NCBI GenBank assembly: GCA_040218575.1
Contig: JAVJRE010000007.1
Coordinates: forward strand, 496,001-560,000
Source: Alphaproteobacteria bacterium
GTDB taxonomy: Bacteria > Pseudomonadota > Alphaproteobacteria > JAVJRE01
Direction: 5' to 3'
DNA length: 64,000 nucleotides
In this document: positions 25,334 to 34,504 of the stretch, piece by piece
How positions within the stretch are numbered: the first letter of the stretch is position 1
How the letters are laid out: every line of letters begins with the position of its first letter
The notes under the pieces: model-generated
Seen by the model: only the letters and a program-made list of their open reading frames with translations
Told to the model about the DNA's origin: nothing
The model's database searches: none
Program-made: the position numbers and the translations under genes

Positions 25334-26320
25334 TCAGGCCAGCCGGTCGATGATCGCCGTCGCCGTGCCGGACAGGATACGGCGTTTGTCGTCATCGCCG
25401 ATGGCCGCCTCCTCCACCGCCCGACGCGGCCCGTCTCCGGTGAAGATGGGAAAGTCGCTGCCAAGCATGATGCGGTCGGCGCCATAGGTCCTGACCGCCA
25501 GCTCCAGGGCGCGTGGTCCCAGTGACGCGCTGTCCACATATACCCGTCGCGCCCGGCTCGACGGCAGGGGATCGTCCGGTGTGCGCAGCCGTGACACCTC
25601 GTCCATGCGTTCCAGCAGATAAGGCAGGGTGCCGCCGAGATTGATCACCTGAAAGCTGATATTGGGAAAGCGTTCGGTCAGGTCACCGAACATCAGGGTC
25701 ACCATGACGTGCGACAGAGCCGTCTGCAGGGCGATGGTGCTGGCCCGGTGCTGATGGTGGTCGGCGAACTTCGGCACCGACAATTCCTGGTCGGCGCGCA
25801 AGCCCGGATGGATCATGATGTGGCCGCCGTCCTGGTCTGCCTGGCGCAGCACCGGCTCCAACGCCACGGCCTCGTCGCCGGACAGAAAATAGTTGGCCGG
25901 CAGAATCGCCCCCAGCAGCCCCAGGGTGCGCCGCGCCCGGCCAAGTTCCGCCGCCGCCCGATCCATATCGGCCAGCGGCAGGCCGGCCAGCCCCACAAAG
26001 CGCCCGCCGGAGCCGGCGATGATCTCCGCCAGCTCGTCGTTATAGGCGGCCACCAGCGGCCCCGACTCCGCAATCGGCAGGGCATCGGCGCCAAGCGCGC
26101 CGGGAAAGGTCAGCATCTGGCGTTGCAGGCCCAAGCGGTCGAGAAAGGCGACACGCTCGTCCATGTCCATGTGATGGTCCAGAAACGGCAACTCCGTCGT
26201 CGGCGTATGCAACCACTGGCGGCCGGACTCGTCCCGGGCCAGTCGCGGCCGGTGGCTGCGCGTTGCCAGATGGGCCATCAGGCCGCGCCCGTAATAGTGC
26301 GAGTGCATGTCCGTATTCAT
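25334..26320 (-). CDS. Amidohydrolase family protein (ACMSD-like TIM barrel)
   Basis: A 328-residue metal-dependent hydrolase/decarboxylase. NTDMHSHYYG at the N-terminus holds the first His-x-His metal pair, MIHPGLRADQ the third His, and RIMLGSDFPIFTGD the catalytic Asp. This is the pattern of the aminocarboxymuconate-semialdehyde decarboxylase/2-hydroxy-isophthalate group. It is the third gene of an operon with a TPP enzyme and a lyase homologue, and its ATG at 26320 overlaps the lyase stop (ATGA). Its position suggests it processes the product of the first two enzymes, but the reaction is unknown. Confidence 0.82.
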   Translation of the reverse strand: MNTDMHSHYYGRGLMAHLATRSHRPRLARDESGRQWLHTPTTELPFLDHHMDMDERVAFLDRLGLQRQMLTFPGALGADALPIAESGPLVAAYNDELAEIIAGSGGRFVGLAGLPLADMDRAAAELGRARRTLGLLGAILPANYFLSGDEAVALEPVLRQADQDGGHIMIHPGLRADQELSVPKFADHHQHRASTIALQTALSHVMVTLMFGDLTERFPNISFQVINLGGTLPYLLERMDEVSRLRTPDDPLPSSRARRVYVDSASLGPRALELAVRTYGADRIMLGSDFPIFTGDGPRRAVEEAAIGDDDKRRILSGTATAIIDRLA

Positions 26321-27828
26321 GACCTGTCTCCGTCGTCCGGCTCCGGCGCTGGCGAGTGGCTGGCAAAAGGCCTGTCGGCCGCGTGGTTGCCGGCCAGCTC
26401 CGGCCGGTTGCCCAGGCACGCTTCCTGCAGCGCAGCGATCAGCCGCGCCAGCGCCGCGCCCTGGTCACGCACCGTGTCCACTGGCGGGAAGACGGCCCGC
26501 ACCGCCGCCAATGCCGGCCGCAACGGCGGCGCCGGCGCGCGGTCGCCATCGGCCCACAACGCCTGGCTGGCCGTCGCCGCCAGACAGGCAAACGCGCCGA
26601 GGCACGCATCGGCCGCCGTCTCTTCCTTGTCATAGGCGGGAAACGCCGGCAGAAATATATCGCTCTGCAAAACGCCGCCGTCGCTGGCCGGAATGAACGC
26701 CGGCTGCGCCGCGTCGCGGGCCCGCTCGGTGAACCACATCTGGACCGCCCGCAGACGCTGGGTGGACAGCTTGGTGCCGGCCGGCGCCAGGGCGTTGGTC
26801 AGCCCCGTCACCCGCTCGTCGTGCAGCTTGGTGACCAGACGGCCGGCCAGCGTCGCCAGGTCGGCCGACACAAAAGCCAGCGTCGCCAGATGCGGCGTGG
26901 CCACCGGGTTATGAAATCCGCCGTTGGTCAGAACCCGGCCTGCCTCATACGCCGGCTCGTCAGTGAAGAAGGTCGGGTTGTCGGTCACCGTGGCCAGCCA
27001 GTCCGCCGCTGCCGACGCCGCCTGATCGGCCGCCCGCATGGCCGCCGCCAGAAGCTGTGGTGCGATACGAAAGCTGACGGGCGGCTGCCAGGCGCGACGG
27101 GGCCGGGCCGCACCCTGACGCAGGGCCGCAAGGGTGGCAAAGGCCGGGCCCATCCACCGGTCACGGCTGGCCCTGGCCAGCGCCGGATCCCATGCCTCTT
27201 CCGGCAGGCCGGCCGCATCCGTCGCCAATGCGAGCACTCGTGCCATCACACCGACCCGGTGGCGCGCGCGCAGCGCCGCGTCCGACAACAGGGCGGCGGC
27301 ACAGGGCGAACCGTTGAGCAGGGCGCTCGCTTCCTTCTCGGCCCGGCCGGGGCCGATCAGGTGGCCGATCAGCGGCAGCAACTGCTCCACCTCGCCCGAC
27401 GACATTTGCCCATGGCGATGCAGCACCGGCACGTCGCGGCCATCCAGCAACGCCGCGACCTCATGCGCCAGGCGCGGACGCACCGCCGACAGGCCGCTGA
27501 CGAAATTGGCCAGGCGCGCGAACAGGATGCCGCGGGCCAGCCGCAGCGGATAGGCCGGGCCGAAGCCGACCCCCAGATGATAAGGCGGCGATTCGGCCAT
27601 GGCCTTGCGGCCGGCCGCATCAAGATGCTGGCCGGCGGAATCGCCATAGCCGCTGGTGACGCCATAGACCACCCGCTCGGGGTCATCCACATAGGCCATG
27701 AAGGCGCTGCGAGCCTCCGCCATGGCCCGTTCGCCATCGGCGCCGATGGCCACCGCCTCGCCGTCCCAAGCCACCCGGCGGAACTGGCTGAGGCCGAAAT
27801 CGTCCAGACCGTTCAGGGTGACGGTCAC
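26317..27828 (-). CDS. Aromatic amino acid lyase (HAL/PAL) family protein with atypical active site
   Basis: A 503-residue member of the MIO-enzyme superfamily. VVYGVTSGYGDS (residues 53-64) matches the V-Y-G-V-x-T-G-F-G motif with the essential tyrosine. The MIO-forming tripeptide is Ser143-Ser144-Gly145 (HGQMSSGEVEQLLPL), where classical enzymes have Ala-Ser-Gly. The TVTDNPTFF...NGGFHNPVA block matches the family VTDNP and GGNFHG motifs. In the stretch PPVSFRIAPQL the tyrosine of the usual Q-D-x-Y-S-x-R-C motif is Val, though the Arg is kept, and the C-terminal SMG motif is missing. It may be an ammonia lyase or aminomutase with a different substrate, or have lost MIO chemistry. It is coupled by ATGA overlaps to both neighbours. 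Confidence 0.75.
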   Translation of the reverse strand: MTVTLNGLDDFGLSQFRRVAWDGEAVAIGADGERAMAEARSAFMAYVDDPERVVYGVTSGYGDSAGQHLDAAGRKAMAESPPYHLGVGFGPAYPLRLARGILFARLANFVSGLSAVRPRLAHEVAALLDGRDVPVLHRHGQMSSGEVEQLLPLIGHLIGPGRAEKEASALLNGSPCAAALLSDAALRARHRVGVMARVLALATDAAGLPEEAWDPALARASRDRWMGPAFATLAALRQGAARPRRAWQPPVSFRIAPQLLAAAMRAADQAASAAADWLATVTDNPTFFTDEPAYEAGRVLTNGGFHNPVATPHLATLAFVSADLATLAGRLVTKLHDERVTGLTNALAPAGTKLSTQRLRAVQMWFTERARDAAQPAFIPASDGGVLQSDIFLPAFPAYDKEETAADACLGAFACLAATASQALWADGDRAPAPPLRPALAAVRAVFPPVDTVRDQGAALARLIAALQEACLGNRPELAGNHAADRPFASHSPAPEPDDGDRS

Positions 27829-29549
27829 GCCTGTGCCTCAAGGGCTCGCCGGCGGATGGCCGACAGGGTATCGCGGGTGGTGATGCCGTCCGGATCGATC
27901 CGCAACTCGATCAACGCCGCCCGTCCGGCGTTGAGCGCCCGCTCAAACGCATCCGGAAACTGACTGGTCTCGGTCACCACCTGGCCCAGCACCCCATGCG
28001 CCTCGGCCAGCGCGGCGAAGTCCGGGTTGATCAAGTCCGTCGCCACCACCCGGCCGGGATAGTGGCGCTCCTGATGCATACGGATGGTGCCGTACATGCC
28101 GTTATTGACCACCAGAAACACTGGGTCCAGGCCATGCTGGCGGGCTGTCGCCAGCTCGGCCGCGCTCATCATGAAGCAGCCATCACCGCTGATATTGACC
28201 ACCACCCGGTCGGGAAAGGCGGCCTTGGCGGCGATGGCCGCCGGTACGCCATAGCCCATGGCCCCGCTGGTCGGTGCCAGTTGCGTACCAAAGCCGCGAT
28301 AGCGGAAAAAGCGGTGGACCCAGGTGGCGTAATTGCCGGCGCCGTTGGTGATGATGGCATCGTCCGGCAGGGTCGCATCGAGGTGCTGTATCACCCGGCC
28401 CAGGTCCAGCGCACCGGGAAACGGCCCCGGCTTCAGGCTTGCCTCATAATCGGCGCGCGCCGCACCCCGCCAGTCGAGCCACTCGCTGCCATTGACCGGC
28501 TCCATGGCCCGGGCGGCGGCGGCAAAGGCGTCCATGCCGGCGGCGATGGCCAGGTCCGGCTCATAGGTGCGGCCTGGCTCATCCGCGTCGGGATGAATGT
28601 GAATCAGAGTCTGACGTGAGCGCGGCGGCACCAGCAACGTATAGCCCGAGGTGGTGATCTCGCTCAGCCGCGGTCCGGCGGCGATGATCAGGTCGGCGTC
28701 GCGCACCCGCTGCGCCAGGGCCGGATCAATGGCGATTCCCACATGGCCGGCATAGTTGGGATGGCGGTTGTCGAAGCGGTCCTGAGCGCGAAAGCTGGTG
28801 GTCACCGGCAGGCCGTTGGCCTCGGCAAAGGCCTGGATGTCAGCCACGCCGGCCGCACTCCAGGTGCCCCCGCCGAGCAACAGCAACGGCCATTCCGCGT
28901 CGTCAAGCCGCTGCCGCAATTCGGCCATGGCCGCCGCCGTCGGCGCCGCCTGGGTCGGGCGCACCCGGGACTGGCGCAGGGCCGGCGCGGCATCGTTCTG
29001 CATGTCTTCCGGCAGGCTCAACACTACCGGGCCTGGCCGGCCGCTTACGGCGGTCTGCACCGCGCGGCGCATATACTCGCCGACCCGGCTGGCCTCGCGG
29101 ACCTCGCCGGCCCACTTGGCCAGCGGCCCGAACATGGCGGTGAAATCCACCTCCTGAAACGCTTCACGGTCGCGCACATCACGGGCGACCTGACCGATCA
29201 GCAAAAGCATCGGCGTCGAATCCTGTGACGCCGTATGGACGCCGACCGCAGCATGGCAGGCACCCGGCCCTCGCGTCACCAGGCACGCCGCCGGCCAGCC
29301 GGTCAGCTTGCCGTGGGCCTCAGCCATATTGGCTGCACCCGCCTCATGCCGGCAGGTGATGACGCGGATATGATCGGCTGCATCATGCAAGGCATCGAGC
29401 ACCGCAAGGAAGCTCTCGCCCGGCACCGTAAAGACCGTTGTGACGCCCTGCGCCAGCAGGGCGTCCACCACCAGCTGGCCGCCGCTGCGCCTGACGCCTT
29501 CGCCGCCTGTGGCGGCCGCACCTGCACTGCCACCTGTCGTGTCTGCCAC
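27825..29549 (-). CDS. Thiamine pyrophosphate-dependent enzyme, acetolactate synthase-like
   Basis: A 574-residue TPP enzyme with the three-domain POX/AHAS layout. The catalytic glutamate lies in RHEAGAANMAEAHG, the central FAD/structural domain follows, and the TPP-binding motif runs from ISGDGCFMM to VVNNGMYG. The EALVVTTGPGA-like loop reads VTRGPGACHAAVGVHTASQD. Relatives include acetolactate synthase, glyoxylate carboligase, benzoylformate decarboxylase and sulfoacetaldehyde acetyltransferase. No small regulatory subunit is nearby, which argues against anabolic acetolactate synthase. It is the first gene of the operon with the lyase and amidohydrolase. Confidence 0.85.
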   Translation of the reverse strand: MADTTGGSAGAAATGGEGVRRSGGQLVVDALLAQGVTTVFTVPGESFLAVLDALHDAADHIRVITCRHEAGAANMAEAHGKLTGWPAACLVTRGPGACHAAVGVHTASQDSTPMLLLIGQVARDVRDREAFQEVDFTAMFGPLAKWAGEVREASRVGEYMRRAVQTAVSGRPGPVVLSLPEDMQNDAAPALRQSRVRPTQAAPTAAAMAELRQRLDDAEWPLLLLGGGTWSAAGVADIQAFAEANGLPVTTSFRAQDRFDNRHPNYAGHVGIAIDPALAQRVRDADLIIAAGPRLSEITTSGYTLLVPPRSRQTLIHIHPDADEPGRTYEPDLAIAAGMDAFAAAARAMEPVNGSEWLDWRGAARADYEASLKPGPFPGALDLGRVIQHLDATLPDDAIITNGAGNYATWVHRFFRYRGFGTQLAPTSGAMGYGVPAAIAAKAAFPDRVVVNISGDGCFMMSAAELATARQHGLDPVFLVVNNGMYGTIRMHQERHYPGRVVATDLINPDFAALAEAHGVLGQVVTETSQFPDAFERALNAGRAALIELRIDPDGITTRDTLSAIRRRALEAQA

Positions 29550-29721
29550 TGTCCGGTCCTCCGCTACGCTGACCGTTCAGTCATAGCGCACGGTCCGCGG
29601 CAGCGACAGTATTTGCCGCAGCCGGGCGCCGCCGGTCCGGGCTGGCATAGGGCGGCAGTCTTGCCTAACCTTGCTCCGCGACCCCGCCTTTCCCGCAACC
29701 CTACCCGGCCAAACGCCAGCC

Positions 29722-30297
29722 ATGATCACTCTGCTAGACCGACTGGGCGCCGAACACCGCAATATGGCCAGGCTTCTGCATGTGGCGGAGCGCCAGCTTG
29801 ACCGCCTGGCGGCGGCGGAGCGGCCGGACTATTTTCTGCTTGGCCTGCTGCTCGACTATTTCCTCGATTTTCCTGACCAGGTGCATCACCCCAAGGAGGA
29901 CATGTTGCTGGGCCTGCTGCAGGCCCGCGCCCCGGACGCGGCGGCGGAGATCGGCGGCCTGCTGGCGGAACACCGCGATCTGGCCCTGCGCACCCGCCGC
30001 TTCGCCGACGCCGTGCGCGAGATTTCACACGACGGTGCAGCCATGGAGCGCGACGAGCTGGTGCGCCTGGGACGCGACTTTGTGGATTTCTATTTCCATC
30101 ACATGCACGAGGAAAACGAGATCTTCTTTCCGGTTGCCGCGGCCTATCTGACCGATGCGGACTGGGCCAGCGCCGATGTCGAGGGACGGGCCGGCAGCGA
30201 TCCCCTGTTCGGCGGCACGGCAGACATGCGCTTTCAGGCTCTGGAGCAGGAAATCCGCCTAATGGAGCAGGAGGCACACGAGGCGCAGAACGCCTAG
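29722..30297 (+). CDS. Hemerythrin HHE-domain protein
   Basis: A 191-residue helical-bundle protein. Spaced histidines and acidic residues typical of di-iron hemerythrin domains are visible: LGAEHRNM, VHHPKEDMLL, LAEHRDLAL and FYFHHMHEENEIFFP. Such proteins bind oxygen or nitric oxide, or act in stress and iron repair. ATG 29722 is selected over an in-frame GTG/TTG-type start at 29671 because the sequence from 29722 begins with the first helix. It sits between the TPP operon (divergent) and a regulator gene; no partner is clear. Confidence 0.8.
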   Translation: MITLLDRLGAEHRNMARLLHVAERQLDRLAAAERPDYFLLGLLLDYFLDFPDQVHHPKEDMLLGLLQARAPDAAAEIGGLLAEHRDLALRTRRFADAVREISHDGAAMERDELVRLGRDFVDFYFHHMHEENEIFFPVAAAYLTDADWASADVEGRAGSDPLFGGTADMRFQALEQEIRLMEQEAHEAQNA

Positions 30298-30415
30298 GCC
30301 CCCGGGGAGCAGACGGGGCCGGCCGCCCGCCTTTATTCCTGTTCCGACCTGGACTAGTCTGTTCGCGTCGTGTCACCGCTGCCGCGGCTGCCGCCCGGCC
30401 GAAAGCAACGCGCCC

Positions 30416-31462
30416 ATGTTTGCAGGTCCGCCTGACCATCTGCCTCAGTCGTTGGCTTTTCTGCTGCTGCCCCAGTTTTCTCTCATGGCTTTTGCCTCTG
30501 CCGTAGAGCCGTTGCGCGCCGCCAACCGTCTGGCTGGCCGACCGCTCTACAGCTGGGAGGTGCTGGGCCCCGATGCCCGGCCGGTGGTCGCCAGCAATGG
30601 CGTGGCCATACCCCCCGACCGGGCCATCACAGACGTGACGCGCCATCCGTGCATCGTCGTCTGCGGCGGCTATGGTATGCAGGCGTTCGACGATCCGCGC
30701 ACCCTGGCGGCCCTGCGCCGGCTTGCCCGCACCGGCACCATCATGGGAGCCATCTCCACCGCCTCCTATGTGCTGGCCCGGGCCGGTCTGCTGGCTGGCC
30801 GGCGGTGCACCATCCATTGGGAGAATCTGGACTCCTTCCGCCAGGACTGGCCCGATCTCAATGTCACCGACGATCTGTACGAGATTGACGGGCCCGTCTT
30901 CACCTGTTCCGGCGGCACCGCCGCCATGGACCTGATGCTGCACCTGATCGTCGCCCAGCATGGTCACGGTCTGGCGGCGGCGGTGTCGGACCAGTTCATC
31001 CACCAGGCGATTCGCGAGTCCCGTCAACGGCAGCGCATGGCCACCGGGCGCCGGCTCGGCACTGGCAATCCCACCCTCATGGCCATCGTTGATCTGATGG
31101 AGCAGAACATCGAAGCTCCGCTCGGCCGCCACGACATTGCCGAGCGGGCCGGCTTGTCGGAACGCCAGGTCGAAAGACTGTTTGCCCGTGAGCTTGCCGT
31201 ATCGCCCCGGCGCTATTACTTCCAGCTAAGGCTGGAGCGGGCTGACGCCCTGTTGCGCCAGACGGCCATGCCGATCCTGGATGTGGCGCTGGCCACCGGC
31301 TTTGTCTCGGCGTCGCACTTTGCCAAGTCCTACCGCAGCCACTTCGGACGAACACCGCGTCAGCGGCGGGCCGAGGCGCGCCTCAATCTGCCGGCGCCGC
31401 CGCATATCCGGCCGCACGAGGGCAGCGATCCTAGGATTGATCGAGCGGACGAGTCAGTTTGA
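30416..31462 (+). CDS. GlxA family AraC-type regulator (GbdR-like)
   Basis: A 348-residue regulator with an N-terminal DJ-1/PfpI-like ligand domain (LLPQFSLMAFASAVEPLRAA, VVCGGYGMQ, GAISTASYVLARAGLLAG) and a C-terminal double helix-turn-helix AraC domain (LGRHDIAERAGLSERQVERL, then FVSASHFAKSYRSHFGRTPR). The domain order and the FSLMAFASAVEPLRAANR start are as in GbdR, the activator of glycine betaine, dimethylglycine and sarcosine catabolism in Pseudomonas, which suits its place at the edge of the methylamine island. Its last 32 bases overlap the 3' end of the convergent metF-like gene. Confidence 0.85.
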   Translation: MFAGPPDHLPQSLAFLLLPQFSLMAFASAVEPLRAANRLAGRPLYSWEVLGPDARPVVASNGVAIPPDRAITDVTRHPCIVVCGGYGMQAFDDPRTLAALRRLARTGTIMGAISTASYVLARAGLLAGRRCTIHWENLDSFRQDWPDLNVTDDLYEIDGPVFTCSGGTAAMDLMLHLIVAQHGHGLAAAVSDQFIHQAIRESRQRQRMATGRRLGTGNPTLMAIVDLMEQNIEAPLGRHDIAERAGLSERQVERLFARELAVSPRRYYFQLRLERADALLRQTAMPILDVALATGFVSASHFAKSYRSHFGRTPRQRRAEARLNLPAPPHIRPHEGSDPRIDRADESV

Positions 31463-32357
31463 ACCCGCTGTCATTGCGCTTCATCTCGAAAGCGCCGTCC
31501 TGCACCGCCCGCAGCCAGCCCACCGTGCGCTTGGGCGCACCGAGGGCAAAGAAATGTGCGGCGCGAATGCCACACTCCCGGTCATTGGCCTGATAGCGGG
31601 CCAGTCCGGCGACCAGCGCATCCGGTTCCCACGGCAGCAGCAGCCGGCTCAGATTGGCCGCCTGGCGGGTGATGACCCGCATGGAGTTGCCGACGCCGCA
31701 GGCCTTGGCATGACGCAGCAGGGACTTAAGGGTGGCCAGACCCGGCAGGCCGATTTCGATAGGCAGGCGATTGCCCTCGACTCGCAGGCGCTTGTCCCAG
31801 GCGATCACCGGGTCGGCGGCAAAGACGAATTGCGTGGCGATGTACAGCGCCGTACCGGACTGCTCCGCATAGGCGTTCTTCTGGGCAATCGCCTCGGCAA
31901 TGGCCGCATCGGAGATATCCGGTGAGCCTTCCGGGTGGCCGGCGACGCCGATGCGGCGGATGCCGTGCTTCTCCAGAAGGCCGGTGCGCAGCACCTCGAT
32001 GGACGCATCAAACCCGCCGACCGGCTGGTCGAGCCCGCCGCCGATGACCAGCGCCTCGACCGGCGCCGCTTCTTCCGCCAGATCGCGCAGCCAGCGGTCG
32101 AGGCTGGCGGCATCCGGCACCGACCGGGCGGCGATGTGCGGCACCGGCCGCATGCCGTCACGGCGCAGGCGCTCTGCTGTGCGAATGGTATCGGCGAAGT
32201 CGGAGCCCGGCAGGAAGGTCACAAAGACCCGCGTGTCCGGCGCCAGCAAGTCGCGGAACGAGTCGATCTTCTCCGCTTCGCGCGGCGTCACCTCGATGGA
32301 CGCGTCCGTCAGAAAAGCCTGTACCGGATGGAGCCCGGCCATGGCATCAGCGCTCAT
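31431..32357 (-). CDS. Methylenetetrahydrofolate reductase-like protein (corrinoid-cluster type)
   Basis: A 308-residue flavoprotein with the MTHFR TIM-barrel pattern: EVTPREAEKIDSFRD at the start, FVTFLPGSDFADTIRTAERL, RPVPHIAARSV, then GIRRIGVAGHPEGSPDI and TQFVFAADPVI. In this cluster it would oxidise methyl-tetrahydrofolate, produced by the corrinoid route, to methylene-tetrahydrofolate for formate or C1 use. It is translationally coupled to the activator gene upstream (start 32357 overlaps the stop at 32354). It differs considerably from the second MTHFR at 39227. Confidence 0.85.
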   Translation of the reverse strand: MSADAMAGLHPVQAFLTDASIEVTPREAEKIDSFRDLLAPDTRVFVTFLPGSDFADTIRTAERLRRDGMRPVPHIAARSVPDAASLDRWLRDLAEEAAPVEALVIGGGLDQPVGGFDASIEVLRTGLLEKHGIRRIGVAGHPEGSPDISDAAIAEAIAQKNAYAEQSGTALYIATQFVFAADPVIAWDKRLRVEGNRLPIEIGLPGLATLKSLLRHAKACGVGNSMRVITRQAANLSRLLLPWEPDALVAGLARYQANDRECGIRAAHFFALGAPKRTVGWLRAVQDGAFEMKRNDSGFKLTRPLDQS

Positions 32358-34468
32358 GCCGCCGCTCCCCGTCCGCGGCGGCGGCGGCGACCGCCCTCTC
32401 CGCCGCCCTCGCCGCCCAGATTCACTTCCTTCGGCGCCGGCAGCGTGACCACCTGCGACAGGTAGGTGGACGCCGCCGTCTTGTGGGGAATGGCCATGGC
32501 TTCCACAAAGTGCTGCTGGAACATGGGTTCCACCGCCGTTTCGATCTTTTCAATCCGCCGCACCACATCGGCGATATCTTCCCGCGACTTGCGATTGAGC
32601 AGGGCAATGCGGGCACCGGTGCCGGCGGCATTGCCGGCGGCCGACACCTTGTCCAGCGGACAGTCGGGAATGAGACCCAGCAACATGGCGTATTTGGGAT
32701 CGATGTGGCTGCCGAAAGCGCCGGCCAGCACCACGCGCTCCGGGCTGGCCACATCCAGCTTGTCCATGAGCAGCCGGGCCCCGGCATACAGGGCGCCCTT
32801 GGCCAGTTGAATGGCGCGCACGTCGTTCTGGGTGACGCGCACCTGGCCCTCGCCGCTCTCGTCACCACGCCACAGGATATAGTCGGCGGTGCGGCCGTTC
32901 GGGACCACGCGATCGTTCTTCTCCGCCATGGCCGGGTCCAGTACGCCGTCGGCGGTGAGAATCCCGGCCAGGAACATCTCGCCGATCACCTCAATGATGC
33001 CGCTGCCGCAAATGCCGGTGATGCCGCTGCGGCGGGTCGCTGACACAAAGTGTTCATGGTCCGACCACAGATTGCAGCCGATCACCGTGAACGTCGGCTC
33101 CAGGGTCACCGGGTCGATACGCACACGATCTATGGCGCCGGGCGCGGCGCGTTGGCCGTGCAGGATCTGCGCGCCCTCCAGGGCCGGTCCGGTCGGGCTG
33201 GAACAGGCCAGCAGCCGTTCCTTGTTGCCCAGCACGATTTCGGCATTGGTGCCCACATCCACCACCAGGGTCAGTTCGTCGCGGCGATTGGGCTCTTCCG
33301 ACAGCACCACACCGGCGGCATCGGCGCCCACATGGCCGGCAATGCACGGCAGGGAATGGACATAGCCGCCGGGGTTGATGTCCAGGCCCAGTTCGCTTGC
33401 CCGCACGTCAACCTGACCGTTGGTCGCCAGCGCAAACGGCGCGCCACCTAGCTCAATGGGATTAATCCCGAAATAGAGGTGATGCATGATGGGGTTACCA
33501 ACCACCACCACTTCCAGAATGTCTTCGCGGTTGATCTGCGCCCGCTCCGCCGCCTCCCCGGCCAGCTCATTGACCGCCTCGCGCACTGCCTCGGTCTGCC
33601 GCACGTCGCCGCCCGGGTTCATCATGATGTAGGAGACCCGGCTCATCAGGTCTTCGCCAAACCGGATTTGCGGGTTCATACGGCCGACCGAGGCCACCAC
33701 CTCGCCCGAATGCAGGTCGGTCAGGTGGGCGGCGATGGTGGTGGAGCCCACGTCGTAGGCGATACCGAAGGCGGCGTCGTGGAACTCCGGCCAGACATGG
33801 ATGATCTCGCTCCGCTCGCGCACCGCCACGGTCACCTTCCAGTCGCCCTGGCGCAGCGCCGCCTGCAGTCCCTGGATCACCGCCAACCGCGCCGTCAGCC
33901 CCTCCAGTTGCCACTGGTCGGCCAGCGCCTGCTTCAGGCGCTCGAAATCGCCGGACGGCTTGTGCATGTCCGGCTCTTCCACCTTGACGTAGTGCAGGGT
34001 GACCACCGGATCGATTTCGATGGCCCGCACCTCGGCCCGCTTGCGAACCACCTGCTTGTGAACCTGGCTTTCCGGCGGTACGTCGATCACCAGATCGCCA
34101 CGAATGGTTGACGAGCACGACAGGCGGCGGCCGGGCTTCATGGTCTGCCGTTCGCGATAGGCGACCTCGTTGGCGCCGTAGCCGGACAGATGATCGACCC
34201 GGCTTTCAAGGCCGAATTTGGAGAACTCACCCTCGCTGACAACGATCTGGCAGCGGCCGCAGATACCGTTGCCGCCACACACGCTGTCAATGTCCACGCC
34301 CAGACTGCGGGCCGCCTCCAGCACCGTGGTGCCGATGGGAAAACGGCCGCGCCGGCCGGACGGCATGAAGGCGATACGCGCCTCGCCGCTGGCCGCGGCC
34401 GGCGTCTCGCCATCCTGATCGGCCGCGGCCGGGTCAGGGGCTGCTGGGGGGCTGCCGTCGGCGTTCAT
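32354..34468 (-). CDS. ASKHA-domain [2Fe-2S] reductive activator of corrinoid proteins (RamA/RACo-like)
   Basis: A 704-residue protein. An N-terminal plant-type ferredoxin domain has Cys64-x5-Cys70-x2-Cys73 (VCGGNGICGRC) and Cys118 (RRLSCSS). A linker and then a large ASKHA ATPase-like domain follow, with IAYDVGSTTIAAHLTDL, LTLVVDVGTNAEIVLGN and VVLAGAFGSHIDP as phosphate motifs. Such proteins use ATP to reduce inactive Co(II) corrinoid back to Co(I), a repair step needed whenever oxygen or side reactions oxidise cobalt. ATG 34468 is chosen: GGAGGAC lies 7 bases upstream, and the in-frame GTG at 34483 is part of that ribosome site. Proline/alanine-rich and glycine/arginine-rich tails at both ends are low complexity. 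Confidence 0.9.
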   Translation of the reverse strand: MNADGSPPAAPDPAAADQDGETPAAASGEARIAFMPSGRRGRFPIGTTVLEAARSLGVDIDSVCGGNGICGRCQIVVSEGEFSKFGLESRVDHLSGYGANEVAYRERQTMKPGRRLSCSSTIRGDLVIDVPPESQVHKQVVRKRAEVRAIEIDPVVTLHYVKVEEPDMHKPSGDFERLKQALADQWQLEGLTARLAVIQGLQAALRQGDWKVTVAVRERSEIIHVWPEFHDAAFGIAYDVGSTTIAAHLTDLHSGEVVASVGRMNPQIRFGEDLMSRVSYIMMNPGGDVRQTEAVREAVNELAGEAAERAQINREDILEVVVVGNPIMHHLYFGINPIELGGAPFALATNGQVDVRASELGLDINPGGYVHSLPCIAGHVGADAAGVVLSEEPNRRDELTLVVDVGTNAEIVLGNKERLLACSSPTGPALEGAQILHGQRAAPGAIDRVRIDPVTLEPTFTVIGCNLWSDHEHFVSATRRSGITGICGSGIIEVIGEMFLAGILTADGVLDPAMAEKNDRVVPNGRTADYILWRGDESGEGQVRVTQNDVRAIQLAKGALYAGARLLMDKLDVASPERVVLAGAFGSHIDPKYAMLLGLIPDCPLDKVSAAGNAAGTGARIALLNRKSREDIADVVRRIEKIETAVEPMFQQHFVEAMAIPHKTAASTYLSQVVTLPAPKEVNLGGEGGGEGGRRRRRGRGAAA

Positions 34469-34504
34469 GGGATTGTCCTCCACTGGCTGACCGCGCTAGG
34501 CGCC

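Noticed and set aside
26356-27963. 535-codon open frame on the plus strand
   Set aside because: Antisense to the lyase-family gene; composition is that of a GC-driven shadow frame.
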